Assembly: GCF_001905145.1 (NCBI RefSeq)
Contig: NZ_LWLB01000017.1
Location: forward strand, 1-38,859
DNA from: Nocardiopsis sp. TSRI0078
GTDB taxonomy: Bacteria; Actinomycetota; Actinomycetes; Streptosporangiales; Streptosporangiaceae
Reading direction: 5' to 3'
Length of the DNA stretch: 38,859 nt
Shown: positions 23,482-31,687 of the stretch, piece after piece
How the letters are laid out: each line of letters starts with the position of its first letter
Position numbering within the stretch: the first letter of the stretch is position 1
The notes under the pieces: model-generated
Told to the model about the DNA's origin: nothing
The model's database searches: none
What the model saw: the letters and a program-made list of their open reading frames with translations, nothing else
Translations under genes and position numbers: made by a program

Positions 23482-23849
23482 TAGTCCTCCTCACCTTGCT
23501 CCCGCCGCCCTCAAGGTCGGGGCCCGCGGTCCTCGCGGCCCCTGCGGTAGGCGGTTCCTCCCGCCTGTTCCGGGCGCGCGTCCACACCGGGCGCGCGCCC
23601 GGACGCGTTCGTACGGCCCCCTCCCGCGACCGTGTCCGCGGTGCCCGCATTCTCCTCGCGCCCATTTTGGAATTAGCCCCGCGAGGGCCGTGAGAGTGCG
23701 ATAGCGTCCTGAGTCTGTGGGCACCAAGCGTGGTATGCCCTGTGCGCACCGTGACGAAGTCTTCGGCCGGAGACCGTCGGCGTACCAGCGCGGTGCACGG
23801 TGCACCCACGCTCGACAGGCGTCCGCGACCAGTCGGTGGGAGGAACGCA

Positions 23850-26378
23850 ATGGGGAACACGGGAGGCACCGGCCGAGGCGGCATCAGGGCTCAGATCAAC
23901 AAGATCGTGCTGATCCCCAGCATCACCTTCCTGGCACTGTTCGTCGTGCTCAGCACGGCCACGCTCGCCCAGGCGGTGTCGCTGCGAGCCGCGGTCGGCG
24001 ACGGACGGGCCGGAATCCAGCTCGCCGAGGCCCTCATCCGGCTGCAGGAGGAACGCCGGCTGAGCGCCGAGTACCTCGCCGCGCCCGGAGAGGACGGGCG
24101 CGAGGCGCTGGCCGAGGCGGCCGAGCGTACGGACGGGGCGCTCGCGTCCGTACGCGACCTGCACGACGACCTCGGCGACCAGGACGATCCGGCCACCGGT
24201 CCCCTCACCGAGGACTTCCTCGCGTCGCTGGGCGCCGTCGAGGAGCTGCGTACCGACAACCTCTCCGACCCCGGTCCGGCCGAGGACGCCGTCACCGTCT
24301 ACAGCACCGCCATCGAACAGGGCATCCTCCTCTACGCCAGCACGGCGCGCTCCCTGGACAACGGGCCCGCCACCGCCGAGGCAGCCGCCACCACCGACCT
24401 GATGTGGGCCCAGGAGAGCTTCAGCCACGCCGACGCGCTCATCAGCGTCGTCCTCGCCGGGAACGCCCTGGACCGCGGCCAGCAGGTCCGGATAGCCGCC
24501 CTCATCGCCGACGCCCGCCACCGCGTCGACACCGTGCACCCCGGAACCGCCGACGGCCGCGAGCCCCCCGCGCTGGGCACCCTCGCCGGGAGCAGGGCCT
24601 GGCAGGACGCCCTCGCCATCGCCGACACCCTCGTCCACCACGAGGCGCCCGCCAGCGACGCCCCCCTCACGTCCGAGCAGGCCCGCGAGCTCGAACCGCC
24701 CTCCGGAACCGGCGACTGGCGCGAGCACGCCGACCAGGTCAACGCCGCCATGGGCGACGTGACCACCGAACGCGCGGGCTCCGTCGTCACCGCCACCGAG
24801 GACGCCAGCTCCTGGATGCTCACCCTCGCCGTGGGCGGCAGCATCCTCTCGCTGTTCGCGGGCACCCTCGCCTACGGTGTGGCCTCCCGCTCCGCTGGAC
24901 GGCTCACCTACCGGCTCGCCCAGCTGCGCGCCGACACCCTGGGCACCGCGCGCAGCGACCTACCCCGCATCGTGCGCCGCCTGGAGGCGGGCGACCACGT
25001 CGACCTCGACACCGAGATGAAGCAGCTCGACCACGGCGACGACGAGGTGGGCCAGGTCGCCGACGCCTTCAACATCGCCCAGCGCACCGCCGTGGGCGCC
25101 GCCGTCAAGCAGGCCGACATCCGCGCGGGCGTCAACCGGGTCTTCCTCGGCATCGCCCACCGCCACCAGTCCCTCCTGCAGCGCCAGCTCCAGCTCCTGG
25201 ACCGCGTCGAACGGGAGGAGGAGGACCCCGACCTGCTGGAGAGCCTCTTCCAGCTCGACCACCTGGCCACCCGGGGCCGCCGCCACGCCGAGAACCTCAT
25301 CATCCTGGGCGGCGCCCAGCCCGGCCGCCGCTGGCGCCGCCCCGTCCCGCTCGTGGACGTCCTGCGCGGCGCCATCTCCGAGACCGAGGAGTACGCCAGG
25401 GTCCGGCTGACCTCCGCCCCCGACCTGTCGCTGTCCGGTGCCGCCGTGGCCGACGTCATCCACCTGCTCGCCGAACTCGTCGAGAACGCCACCGCCTACT
25501 CTCCGCCGCACACCGAGGTCACCATCGCCACCGAGTCCGTTCCCAAGGGCGTGGCCGTGGAGATCGAGGACCGCGGCCTGGGCATGACCGAGGAGGTCCT
25601 GGCCGAATCCAACAGAACGCTCAGTGAGGCTCCCGAGTTCGACGTCATGACACCCGGCGCGGACTCGCACCTGGGGTTGTTCGTGGTCGCGCGCCTCGCG
25701 GCCAAGCACGACATCCGGGTGCAGCTGCGGCACTCGCCCTACGGTGGGACCCGGGCCGTGGTGCTCGTTCCCAACGCCCTCATCGCCGCCTCCTCCACCG
25801 CACCCGAACGGCCCCGCGCCGCCGCGCGGCAGGGAGCCCACTCCACGGTGCAGGAGCCGTCGGGGGCGGAGGAGCCCGCCGACCTGCTCGCCGTGGGTGA
25901 GAGCCCCCACCACGTCCGCCCCGTCCTGCGCCCGGTGCCCCGGCACGGCGACGACGGCGGGCGTGCGGCCGAGAGCCCCTCCCGGCCCCCCCTGTTGCGC
26001 CGGGTCCCCCCGCCGGCCCCCGAAGCGCCCTCCGCGCCCGCAACGCCCGGCGCGCACCCCGGCACCGACCCCTCGGCCCCCGCCGAGCGGATCGGTAGCG
26101 GACCGGGTCGCCCCGGGCTGCCCAGGCGCAGGCGCCAGGCCAGCCTCGCCCCTCAGCTCAGGACCGAACCCGTGTCGGAGCGGACCGCGTCCGCTCCGGC
26201 GGGCGCCGACGAGAGGACCCCCGAACAGGCACGGCGGATGATGAACGCCTTCAGCGCCGGAACCCGGCGCGGTCGGGCCGCGGACATCGACGCCGACGTT
26301 GACGCCGACAGGCGTGAACACAGCAGTGACGGCCAGGTCGGCGTGAGCGTCGACGATCACATGGGAGAGAGCGACTGA
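23850..26378 (+). CDS. cvnA: Conservon sensor kinase-like protein CvnA (copy 1)
   Basis: CvnA proteins are membrane histidine-kinase-like sensors that work with CvnB, CvnC and the GTPase CvnD, a set described in Streptomyces. The 842-residue product has a short cytoplasmic N-terminus, membrane helix 1 (about 19-40, VLIPSITFLALFVV), an extracytoplasmic nitrate/sulfite-sensor-type helical domain (about 45-318, with ERRLSAEYLAAPG), helix 2 (about 320-343), a HAMP-like linker, a dimerisation region with FQLDHLATRGRR (His471), an ATPase domain with the N-box LLAELVENATAYSPP (about 535-550) and EDRGLGM, and a disordered Pro/Arg-rich tail (about 650-842). ATG 23850 follows GGGAGG. One base separates it from cvnB. 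Signal unknown. Confidence 0.9.
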   Translation: MGNTGGTGRGGIRAQINKIVLIPSITFLALFVVLSTATLAQAVSLRAAVGDGRAGIQLAEALIRLQEERRLSAEYLAAPGEDGREALAEAAERTDGALASVRDLHDDLGDQDDPATGPLTEDFLASLGAVEELRTDNLSDPGPAEDAVTVYSTAIEQGILLYASTARSLDNGPATAEAAATTDLMWAQESFSHADALISVVLAGNALDRGQQVRIAALIADARHRVDTVHPGTADGREPPALGTLAGSRAWQDALAIADTLVHHEAPASDAPLTSEQARELEPPSGTGDWREHADQVNAAMGDVTTERAGSVVTATEDASSWMLTLAVGGSILSLFAGTLAYGVASRSAGRLTYRLAQLRADTLGTARSDLPRIVRRLEAGDHVDLDTEMKQLDHGDDEVGQVADAFNIAQRTAVGAAVKQADIRAGVNRVFLGIAHRHQSLLQRQLQLLDRVEREEEDPDLLESLFQLDHLATRGRRHAENLIILGGAQPGRRWRRPVPLVDVLRGAISETEEYARVRLTSAPDLSLSGAAVADVIHLLAELVENATAYSPPHTEVTIATESVPKGVAVEIEDRGLGMTEEVLAESNRTLSEAPEFDVMTPGADSHLGLFVVARLAAKHDIRVQLRHSPYGGTRAVVLVPNALIAASSTAPERPRAAARQGAHSTVQEPSGAEEPADLLAVGESPHHVRPVLRPVPRHGDDGGRAAESPSRPPLLRRVPPPAPEAPSAPATPGAHPGTDPSAPAERIGSGPGRPGLPRRRRQASLAPQLRTEPVSERTASAPAGADERTPEQARRMMNAFSAGTRRGRAADIDADVDADRREHSSDGQVGVSVDDHMGESD

Positions 26379-26379
26379 C

Positions 26380-26814
26380 ATGGTGGGCAAGAGCAAGGCC
26401 GCGGACAACCTGGACTGGCTCCTGGACGACCTGGTCGACCGCGTCGTCGGTGCCGAGCACGCGATCGTGCTGTCGGCCGACGGGCTGTTGCTCGGACGCT
26501 CGCGAGGGCTGGTCCCGGAGGACGCCGAGCACCTGGCGGCCCTGGCCTCGGCGTTCCAGAGCCTGGCACGGGGAACGGGGCGGCACTTCGGCGGCGGCGA
26601 CGTCCGCCAGACCGTGGTGGAGATGGAGCACTCCTACCTCTTCGTCACCGCGGCGGGCGCGGGAGCGTGCCTGTCCGTGCTGGCCACCGAGGACGCGGAC
26701 GTCGGGCTGGTCGCCTACGAGATGAACCTGAGGGTCAAGCGGGTCGGCCAGTTCCTCACCGCCGCGCCGCGCAGGTCCGACCAGCTCACCGTCACGGGAG
26801 GAGCCGGTTCGTGA
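26380..26814 (+). CDS. cvnB: Roadblock/LC7-domain protein CvnB
   Basis: Roadblock-fold proteins bind and regulate small Ras-like GTPases, as in MglB/MglA. The 144-residue product has the family core: LDWLLDDLVDRVVGAEHAIV, LSADGLLLGRSRGL, a central helix (AEHLAALASAFQSLARGTG), and the strand/helix region YLFVTAAGAGACLSVLA. It is the second gene of a complete conservon, one base after cvnA, and its stop overlaps the GTG of cvnC. Its likely job is to link the CvnA sensor to the CvnD GTPase at the membrane. Confidence 0.94.
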   Translation: MVGKSKAADNLDWLLDDLVDRVVGAEHAIVLSADGLLLGRSRGLVPEDAEHLAALASAFQSLARGTGRHFGGGDVRQTVVEMEHSYLFVTAAGAGACLSVLATEDADVGLVAYEMNLRVKRVGQFLTAAPRRSDQLTVTGGAGS

Positions 26815-27299
26815 ACACGTCCGACGAACGGTACGGAGCACGTACGTCCGGCCCCGGGGACGGGCCGGCGGGACGGTCGCCGGGCCACCAACCGCCGCCG
26901 TGGTACCGGGGCCGAGGACATCCCACCTCCGAGGGGCCGTCGGCGGGGGTCGCGCTCGGCGACGCCCCCGCGGGCCCCCTGGTGCGTCCCTACACCATGA
27001 CCCGGGGGCGCACCCGCCCCTCCACCGGCCCGCGCCTGGACCTGGTCACCATCGTGGTCACCGCGCGCGACCTCAAGGAGCGCGACAGGGAGCCGGAGCA
27101 AGAGGCGATCGTGCGGCTGTGCCACAGACCGATATCGGTGGCGGAGATCTCCGCCCGGCTCGACATTCCCCTGACCGTCGTCAGGGTGCTCCTGGGAGAC
27201 CTCCTCGCCGACGGCGACGTGCGGACCAGGGCGACCATGACACAGCTTCCCGAGAAGAAAGTACTTCAGGCGGTACTCGATGGCATCCGCAGACTCTGA
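26811..27299 (+). CDS. cvnC: DUF742 protein CvnC (copy 1)
   Basis: CvnC (DUF742) is the third conservon component; known work places it in a membrane complex with the other three, with unclear biochemistry. The 162-residue product has a disordered Gly/Pro-rich N-terminus (about 1-55), then VRPYTMTRGRTRP, LDLVTIVVTA, a winged-helix-like part (EAIVRLCHRPISVAEISARL, DIPLTVVRVLLGDL) and the typical C-terminus KKVLQAVLDGIRRL. The GTG start at 26811 overlaps the cvnB stop (GTGA) and follows GGGAGGAG. Its last 20 bases overlap the start of cvnD in another frame. Confidence 0.93.
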   Translation: MNTSDERYGARTSGPGDGPAGRSPGHQPPPWYRGRGHPTSEGPSAGVALGDAPAGPLVRPYTMTRGRTRPSTGPRLDLVTIVVTARDLKERDREPEQEAIVRLCHRPISVAEISARLDIPLTVVRVLLGDLLADGDVRTRATMTQLPEKKVLQAVLDGIRRL

Positions 27300-27876
27300 G
27301 ACCAGGCCGCAGGAGGCGATCCCGCAGGCGGTCAAGATCATCATCGCCGGGGGGTTCGGCGCGGGCAAGACCACCCTGGTCGCCTCCGTCAGCGAGATCA
27401 CCCCTCTGAGCACCGAGGAGGTGATGACCGAGGCCAGCTACGGGGTGGACGACATCGGGGGAGTGGAGCACAAGACCACCACCACGGTCGCTCTGGACTT
27501 CGGCCGGATCACCATCAACCACGACATCGTCCTGTACCTGTTCGGGACCCCCGGCCAGAACCGGTTCTGGTTCATGTGGGACGAACTGGCCGAGGGGGCG
27601 CTGGGCGCGGTCGTCCTGGCCGACACCCGCCGGCTGGACACCTGTTTCCACGCCGTGGACTTCTTCGAGCGGCGCGGGGTACCGTTCGTGGTCGCGGTGA
27701 ACCGCTTCGAGGGCTCCACCGTCTACCGTGAGGAGGAGGTCCGCGAGGCGCTGGACGTCTCCGCCGAGGTCCCCATCGTCCTGGCCGACGCCCGTGAGCG
27801 CGAGTCCTGCAAAGAGGTGCTGGTCGAGCTGGTCACCCACGTGATCCGGGGCCGCGATCCCGTCATGAGCGGCTGA
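27280..27876 (+). CDS. cvnD: Conservon small GTPase CvnD
   Basis: CvnD is a Ras-like GTPase of the conservon group, expected to cycle under control of the sensor complex. The 198-residue product has the P-loop GGFGAGKTTL (Gly24-Thr31), a threonine-rich switch I region (GVEHKTTTTVALDFG), G3-type FGTPGQNRFWFMWDEL, and NRFEG where the G4 motif NKxD normally stands, so guanine recognition may be relaxed, as in other members of this group. ATG 27280 lies inside cvnC. A hairpin terminator follows four bases after the stop. Complete cvnABCD order supports a working four-part unit. Confidence 0.94.
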   Translation: MASADSETRPQEAIPQAVKIIIAGGFGAGKTTLVASVSEITPLSTEEVMTEASYGVDDIGGVEHKTTTTVALDFGRITINHDIVLYLFGTPGQNRFWFMWDELAEGALGAVVLADTRRLDTCFHAVDFFERRGVPFVVAVNRFEGSTVYREEEVREALDVSAEVPIVLADARERESCKEVLVELVTHVIRGRDPVMSG

Positions 27877-27879
27877 TCA

Positions 27880-27899
27880 GCCCGGGGGCCACCCCGGGC
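27880..27899 (+). terminator. Hairpin after the conservon
   Basis: GCCCGGGG (27880-27887) and CCCCGGGC (27892-27899) pair exactly over a 4-base loop, beginning just after the cvnD stop. No T-run, so efficiency is uncertain. Confidence 0.65.
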
Positions 27900-27944
27900 A
27901 CTCCCTGCGGATTCGATCCGGTATACGTTCGGAGGAACACGCCC

Positions 27945-28025
27945 ATGAAACAGGGTGCCGAACGCTACAATGTCGCGGCAGTGACCACCGGTCCGACCGG
28001 GCACCCCCATCCGCCTCTCATCTGA
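27945..28025 (+). CDS. 26-residue upstream ORF before the CbiX-like gene
   Basis: An ATG at 27945 follows an ideal ribosome binding site (GGAGGA, 27931-27936, spacing 8) and opens a 26-codon frame, starting MKQGAERYNV and ending GHPHPPLI, with stop at 28023-28025. The next gene starts 8 bases later and has no recognisable ribosome binding site of its own, so its translation may depend on this small frame. TATACG (27922-27927) upstream resembles a -10. It could be a leader peptide with a control role; the His/Pro-rich end could matter for stalling or metal binding. I do not recognise the peptide. Reality as a gene is unproven. Confidence 0.45.
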   Translation: MKQGAERYNVAAVTTGPTGHPHPPLI

Positions 28026-28033
28026 ATCCTGGT

Positions 28034-28951
28034 ATGCGAAACTCTGATCGACTTCCTCCACGCGAACTGCCCAAGCGCCGTTCCGGCCGCCACCGCAACC
28101 CCTTGTCCTTCGACAACTGGTTCGGTACCCCCGCCCTGATCATGGCGGTCCCAGGCACGGCCGAAGCGGCCAGGTGCGCCGACGGCGAGTCGATCGGTGC
28201 CCGCATGGCCGACCTCGTGCGCGCCTACCGCCCCGAGGTCACCATCCGCTACGGGCACACCGAGGGCGACGAGCAGACCCTCGTCGAGGCGCTCGAGGGT
28301 CTGGAGGGCTCCGACGACCGCCCCCTGTCCGGCGTCGTCGTCCCCCTGGTCACGGCCCCCCACACGGGGGTGTCCGCCGCGATCGAGGCGGCCGTCGACC
28401 GGACCGGCGCCGACGCACGCGTCACCGAGGGCCTGGGCCCGCACCCGATGCTCGCCGAGGTACTGCACCTGCGCCTGGCCGAGGCCGGATACGTGCGCGC
28501 CGACCGCATGCGCCTGATCAGCGTGGTCGCCCGCGACACCACCATGGCGGACGGGGTGGTGGTCGGGGCCGTCGGCGGTGAGGGCGCTGTCGGGGCCGCC
28601 GGTGTGACCGCCGTGCTGCTCGCCGCGCGCCTGGGCCTGACCGTGCTGCCCGCCGACCTGGAGAACGAGGCGTCGGTCGAGCAGATGGTGGGCCAACTGC
28701 GCCAGGGCGGATGCCAGCGCCCGGTGATCGCGCCCAGCGCCCTGGGCCCGGAGCTGCCCCGCGAGAAGCTGGAGGAGCTCGCCACACGTCTGGGCGCCAG
28801 ACTCGGCGATCCCCTGGGCTCGGACAGCCTGCTGGGCAAGATCGCCGCCCTGCGCTACGCCGAGGTCCTGAACTCCCTGGGGGTGGAGCAGCCGCCCACG
28901 GTCGAGGAACTGCCCGCCCCGGTGGGCTCCCGGCACCGTCCGGAGTCCTGA
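28034..28951 (+). CDS. CbiX/sirohydrochlorin chelatase-like protein
   Basis: CbiX-fold proteins insert cobalt or iron into sirohydrochlorin, or are relatives of unknown use. The 305-residue product has two related halves: half 1 begins PALIMAVPGTAEAARCADGE and includes GVVVPLVTAPHTGVSAAIEA, with a His (PHTG) where the family's metal-binding His of GYH-type motifs is expected; half 2 begins RLISVVARDTTMADGVVVGA and lacks an obvious second His motif (AGVTAVLLAARLGLTVLPAD). ATG 28034 gives the best N-terminus, though no ribosome binding site precedes it. No other cobalamin or siroheme gene is nearby; it sits between two conservons and ends at a terminator. The fold call is fair; metal and substrate are unknown. 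Confidence 0.65.
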   Translation: MRNSDRLPPRELPKRRSGRHRNPLSFDNWFGTPALIMAVPGTAEAARCADGESIGARMADLVRAYRPEVTIRYGHTEGDEQTLVEALEGLEGSDDRPLSGVVVPLVTAPHTGVSAAIEAAVDRTGADARVTEGLGPHPMLAEVLHLRLAEAGYVRADRMRLISVVARDTTMADGVVVGAVGGEGAVGAAGVTAVLLAARLGLTVLPADLENEASVEQMVGQLRQGGCQRPVIAPSALGPELPREKLEELATRLGARLGDPLGSDSLLGKIAALRYAEVLNSLGVEQPPTVEELPAPVGSRHRPES

Positions 28952-29021
28952 AGGGCCGGCGCCCTGAGAAGCAGGCGCACGAGCGCGACACGCCTACTCC
29001 ACAGGGCATCACGCGCCCCGA

Positions 29022-29046
29022 GGGCCGTCCGCACAGCGGGCGGCCC
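29022..29046 (+). terminator. Terminator after the CbiX-like gene
   Basis: GGGCCGTCCG (29022-29031) and CGGGCGGCCC (29037-29046) pair over 10 positions with one G-U and a 5-base loop, followed by the partly T-rich TTCGTCGTT. It separates the CbiX-like gene from the second conservon. Confidence 0.7.
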
Positions 29047-29151
29047 TTCGTCGTTCCCACCGCAGGACCTGCGGTTTCCTCCCCGTGGGGGCGCTGCCGA
29101 CACACTCCCGGGCAGAGTACGGTCAAAGAAAAGGCAACTGATAGTGATCGT

Positions 29152-29181
29152 TTGACAGCATAAAGCAAGAATTTTTCGATA
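29152..29181 (+). promoter_or_regulatory. Promoter of the second conservon
   Basis: A full-consensus -35 TTGACA (29152-29157) is followed after 17 bases by TTCGAT, or after 18 by TCGATA (29176-29181), in an AT-rich stretch (29127-29180). This is a good housekeeping-sigma promoter, about 70 bases before the cvnA2 start. Confidence 0.7.
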
Positions 29182-29251
29182 GCCTCGGCACGACCGAAAG
29201 CCGCCGAGGCACCCTCCCGGAGCCCGGCAACCGCACAGGCTGGAGGGGGCC

Positions 29252-31687
29252 ATGCGCCGAACCCGCGACAACGCGCCCACGATCCGCGGGCAGCTCACCC
29301 GTATCGTGCTGATCCCGAGCCTGTGTTTCCTCGCCCTCTGGCTCGTCGTCGCCGCTGTCGGCACGATCCAGGCCGTCCAGCTCATGGGCGCCGTCAACCA
29401 GGCGCGCGAGGGAACACAGGTCTTCTCCGACGTGTCCAAGGAGCTGCGCGCCGAGCGCAGGCTCTCCGTGATCTACCTGGGCCGCTACGAACAGAGCGGC
29501 TCCGACGCCCGGGCGAGCTCCGCCCTCGACGAGCAGCGCGAGGCCACCGACACCGCCATGGCGGACGCCGTCGCCTTCGCCGAACGGCTGCAGGGCACCC
29601 GTGACCACGAGGTCCAGCGCAGCGCGACCGCCTTCCTGGACACTCCCGAGGCCCTGGCGGAGGCCCGCCTGCGCCTCGACGAGCACACCGTCGGGCAGGA
29701 GGAGACCCTCATGCGCTACGGCGGGGTCCTGGACTCCGCCACCGGCGCCATCATCGCGCTCGTGCACACCACCGACGGCGGGGAGAACCTCACCGACGCC
29801 GTCCTGACCAGCGAACTCCTGAACGCGCGCTCCGCCTACGCCACCGCCGACGCCCTGCTCGCGGGCAACCTCGCCCGGGGGGAGATGAGCTATGAGGAGA
29901 CGGCGCACTTCACCTACCTCACCGCCTCCTACCGCGACACCCTGGACTCGGCGGACGCGGTCATGCACCCGAGTGTGCGGGCACGCTACGACGCGATGAC
30001 CTCCCAGCAGTCCTGGACCCGCGCCGAGGAGCTCAGCCGCCGGGTGGTCACCCGGCCTCCCCTCGCCGAGCCCGGACCATCCGGCCCGGACGAGCCGGAT
30101 GGTCCGGAGGAGCGCTCGGATCCGGCCGACCCCGAGGGCGACGGGTCCGACACCCGGTGGAACACCGACATCGACGTCGCCGCCGACGAGTGGGACGGCT
30201 CCTCGGCCCAGGCCGTGCTGACGCTGGACGAGCTGGTCCGGTCCCAGACCGGGCGGACGGTCGACCTGGCCTGGAGAGCCGCCCTGCTGCAGATCTCCCT
30301 CGCCGCGGCGGCGGCCGTACTGACCCTGGCCTGCGGCATCGCCGCCATCGCCGTGGTCGGCCGCTCCTCACGCCGCCTCACCGACCGCCTGGCCCGCCTG
30401 CGCGGGCAGATCCTGGAGCGCGACGAGGACCTGCCCGACATCGTCGACCGGGCCCAGCGCGGCGAGAAGGTCGACGTCCAGGAGGAGCTGCCGCAGCTGG
30501 ACGAGTGCGGGGACGACGAGATCGGGCAGGTCGCCGAGGCCTTCGACGCCGCCCAGCTCACCGCCGTGGAGTCGGCGGTGCGCCAGGCCGAGATCCGCCG
30601 GGGAGCCAACCGCGCCTATCTGGGCATCGCCTTCCGCAACCAGAACCTGGTCCAGCGCCAGCTGCGCCTGCTCGACGAGATCGAGCAGAACGAACAGGAC
30701 CCCGAGGCGCTGCGCCGCCTGTTCCGCCTGGACCACCTGGTCACACGGGCGCGCCGCTACTCCGACAACCTCATCATCCTGGGCGGCGGCCAGTCGGTCC
30801 GACGCTGGCGCCAGCCGCGTCCGCTCGTGGACGTGCTGCGTGCCGCCATCGCCGAGACCGAGGACTTCGAGCGCGTCCGCCTGGTCTCCGCGCCCCGTGT
30901 GCTCATGCACGGCCAGGTGGTCGCCGACGTGGTGCACCTGCTCGCCGAGCTGGTGGAGAACGCCACGCAGTTCTCCCCCGCGGGCACGCCCGTGGACGTC
31001 AGCTGCACCCCGGCCGCGGAGGGCCTGGTGGTGGAGGTCGAGGACCGCGGCCTGGGCATGTCCGAGCACGGGTACGCGGAGGCGAGGCGCACCCTCGCCC
31101 AGCCTCCGGAGTTCGACGTGATGGCGCTGCCCGACGATCCCCGCCTGGGACTGTTCGTGGTCTCCCGCCTGGCCGACCGGCACGGCGTTCGGGTGTGGCT
31201 GCAGCCCTCGCCCTACGGGGGCACCCGGGCGACCACGCTGATCCCCGCCTCGCTGCTGGAGCCGGCGGAGAACACCGTGACGGTCACGGACGCGCTGACC
31301 GGCGCGAACACACCGTCGGGCGGTTCGGGCGGTCCCTACGGGACACCGTCTCGTACCGGCCCCCTCCCGCTGCGCGGTTCCCCGCCCGGCGACGGGGCGG
31401 CGCACCCACCGGTCGGCCCGGCCCAGAGCGGTCCGCAGAGGCCGGTGCGGACCGGACCGCAAACGCCCGTCCCGAGCGGTCCCCAGACCCCCGTTCCGCC
31501 CAACGGGTACGGCGGTCCGCAGCCCTTCACCGCTCCGACCGTGCGGACCGGGCCCCAGGGGACCGTCCCGCCGGTGGTGCGGACCGGACCGCAGAGGCCG
31601 GTCCCGCCCAACGGGCACATCCGCCCCGAGGACCCGGCGTACCGGCCTCCCGCTTCCACACCACCGAGGGGGAAAGGTGAGAACTGA
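29252..31687 (+). CDS. cvnA: Conservon sensor kinase-like protein CvnA (copy 2)
   Basis: Paralogue of the protein at 23850-26378 with the same plan in 811 residues: IRGQLTRIVLIPSLCFLALW at the N-terminus (helix ~17-40), an extracytoplasmic helical sensor region (KELRAERRLSVIYLGRYEQS), then an acidic Pro/Asp-rich insertion (about 270-310) absent from copy 1, helix 2 (about 345-368), FRLDHLVTRARR (His495), N-box LLAELVENATQFSPAG, EDRGLGM, and a tail (~693-808) of Pro-rich repeats of the type TGPQ(R/T)PVP. ATG 29252 follows GGAGGGGG. Its stop overlaps the GTG of a DUF742 gene. No CvnB or CvnD gene follows, so it must use distant partners, share those of the upstream conservon, or act without them. 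Confidence 0.9.
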   Translation: MRRTRDNAPTIRGQLTRIVLIPSLCFLALWLVVAAVGTIQAVQLMGAVNQAREGTQVFSDVSKELRAERRLSVIYLGRYEQSGSDARASSALDEQREATDTAMADAVAFAERLQGTRDHEVQRSATAFLDTPEALAEARLRLDEHTVGQEETLMRYGGVLDSATGAIIALVHTTDGGENLTDAVLTSELLNARSAYATADALLAGNLARGEMSYEETAHFTYLTASYRDTLDSADAVMHPSVRARYDAMTSQQSWTRAEELSRRVVTRPPLAEPGPSGPDEPDGPEERSDPADPEGDGSDTRWNTDIDVAADEWDGSSAQAVLTLDELVRSQTGRTVDLAWRAALLQISLAAAAAVLTLACGIAAIAVVGRSSRRLTDRLARLRGQILERDEDLPDIVDRAQRGEKVDVQEELPQLDECGDDEIGQVAEAFDAAQLTAVESAVRQAEIRRGANRAYLGIAFRNQNLVQRQLRLLDEIEQNEQDPEALRRLFRLDHLVTRARRYSDNLIILGGGQSVRRWRQPRPLVDVLRAAIAETEDFERVRLVSAPRVLMHGQVVADVVHLLAELVENATQFSPAGTPVDVSCTPAAEGLVVEVEDRGLGMSEHGYAEARRTLAQPPEFDVMALPDDPRLGLFVVSRLADRHGVRVWLQPSPYGGTRATTLIPASLLEPAENTVTVTDALTGANTPSGGSGGPYGTPSRTGPLPLRGSPPGDGAAHPPVGPAQSGPQRPVRTGPQTPVPSGPQTPVPPNGYGGPQPFTAPTVRTGPQGTVPPVVRTGPQRPVPPNGHIRPEDPAYRPPASTPPRGKGEN

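Larger units (their letters stand above)
23405..23849. other. Interval with direct repeats and a hairpin
   Basis: No gene seen. It holds two copies of a 19-base repeat (see next entries) and a hairpin at 23519-23542 (GGGGCC..., closing with GGCCCC, one bulged C), possibly the arginine-operon terminator. TAGCGT at 23702-23707 resembles an actinobacterial -10 for the conservon, but no -35 is clear. The ribosome binding site GGGAGG at 23838-23843 serves cvnA. Confidence 0.45.

Noticed and set aside
27280..27876. CvnD NRFEG motif as a sign of a dead GTPase
   Set aside because: Loss of the strict NKxD motif appears usual in this GTPase group, and the P-loop and G3 motifs are intact, so I do not call it defective.
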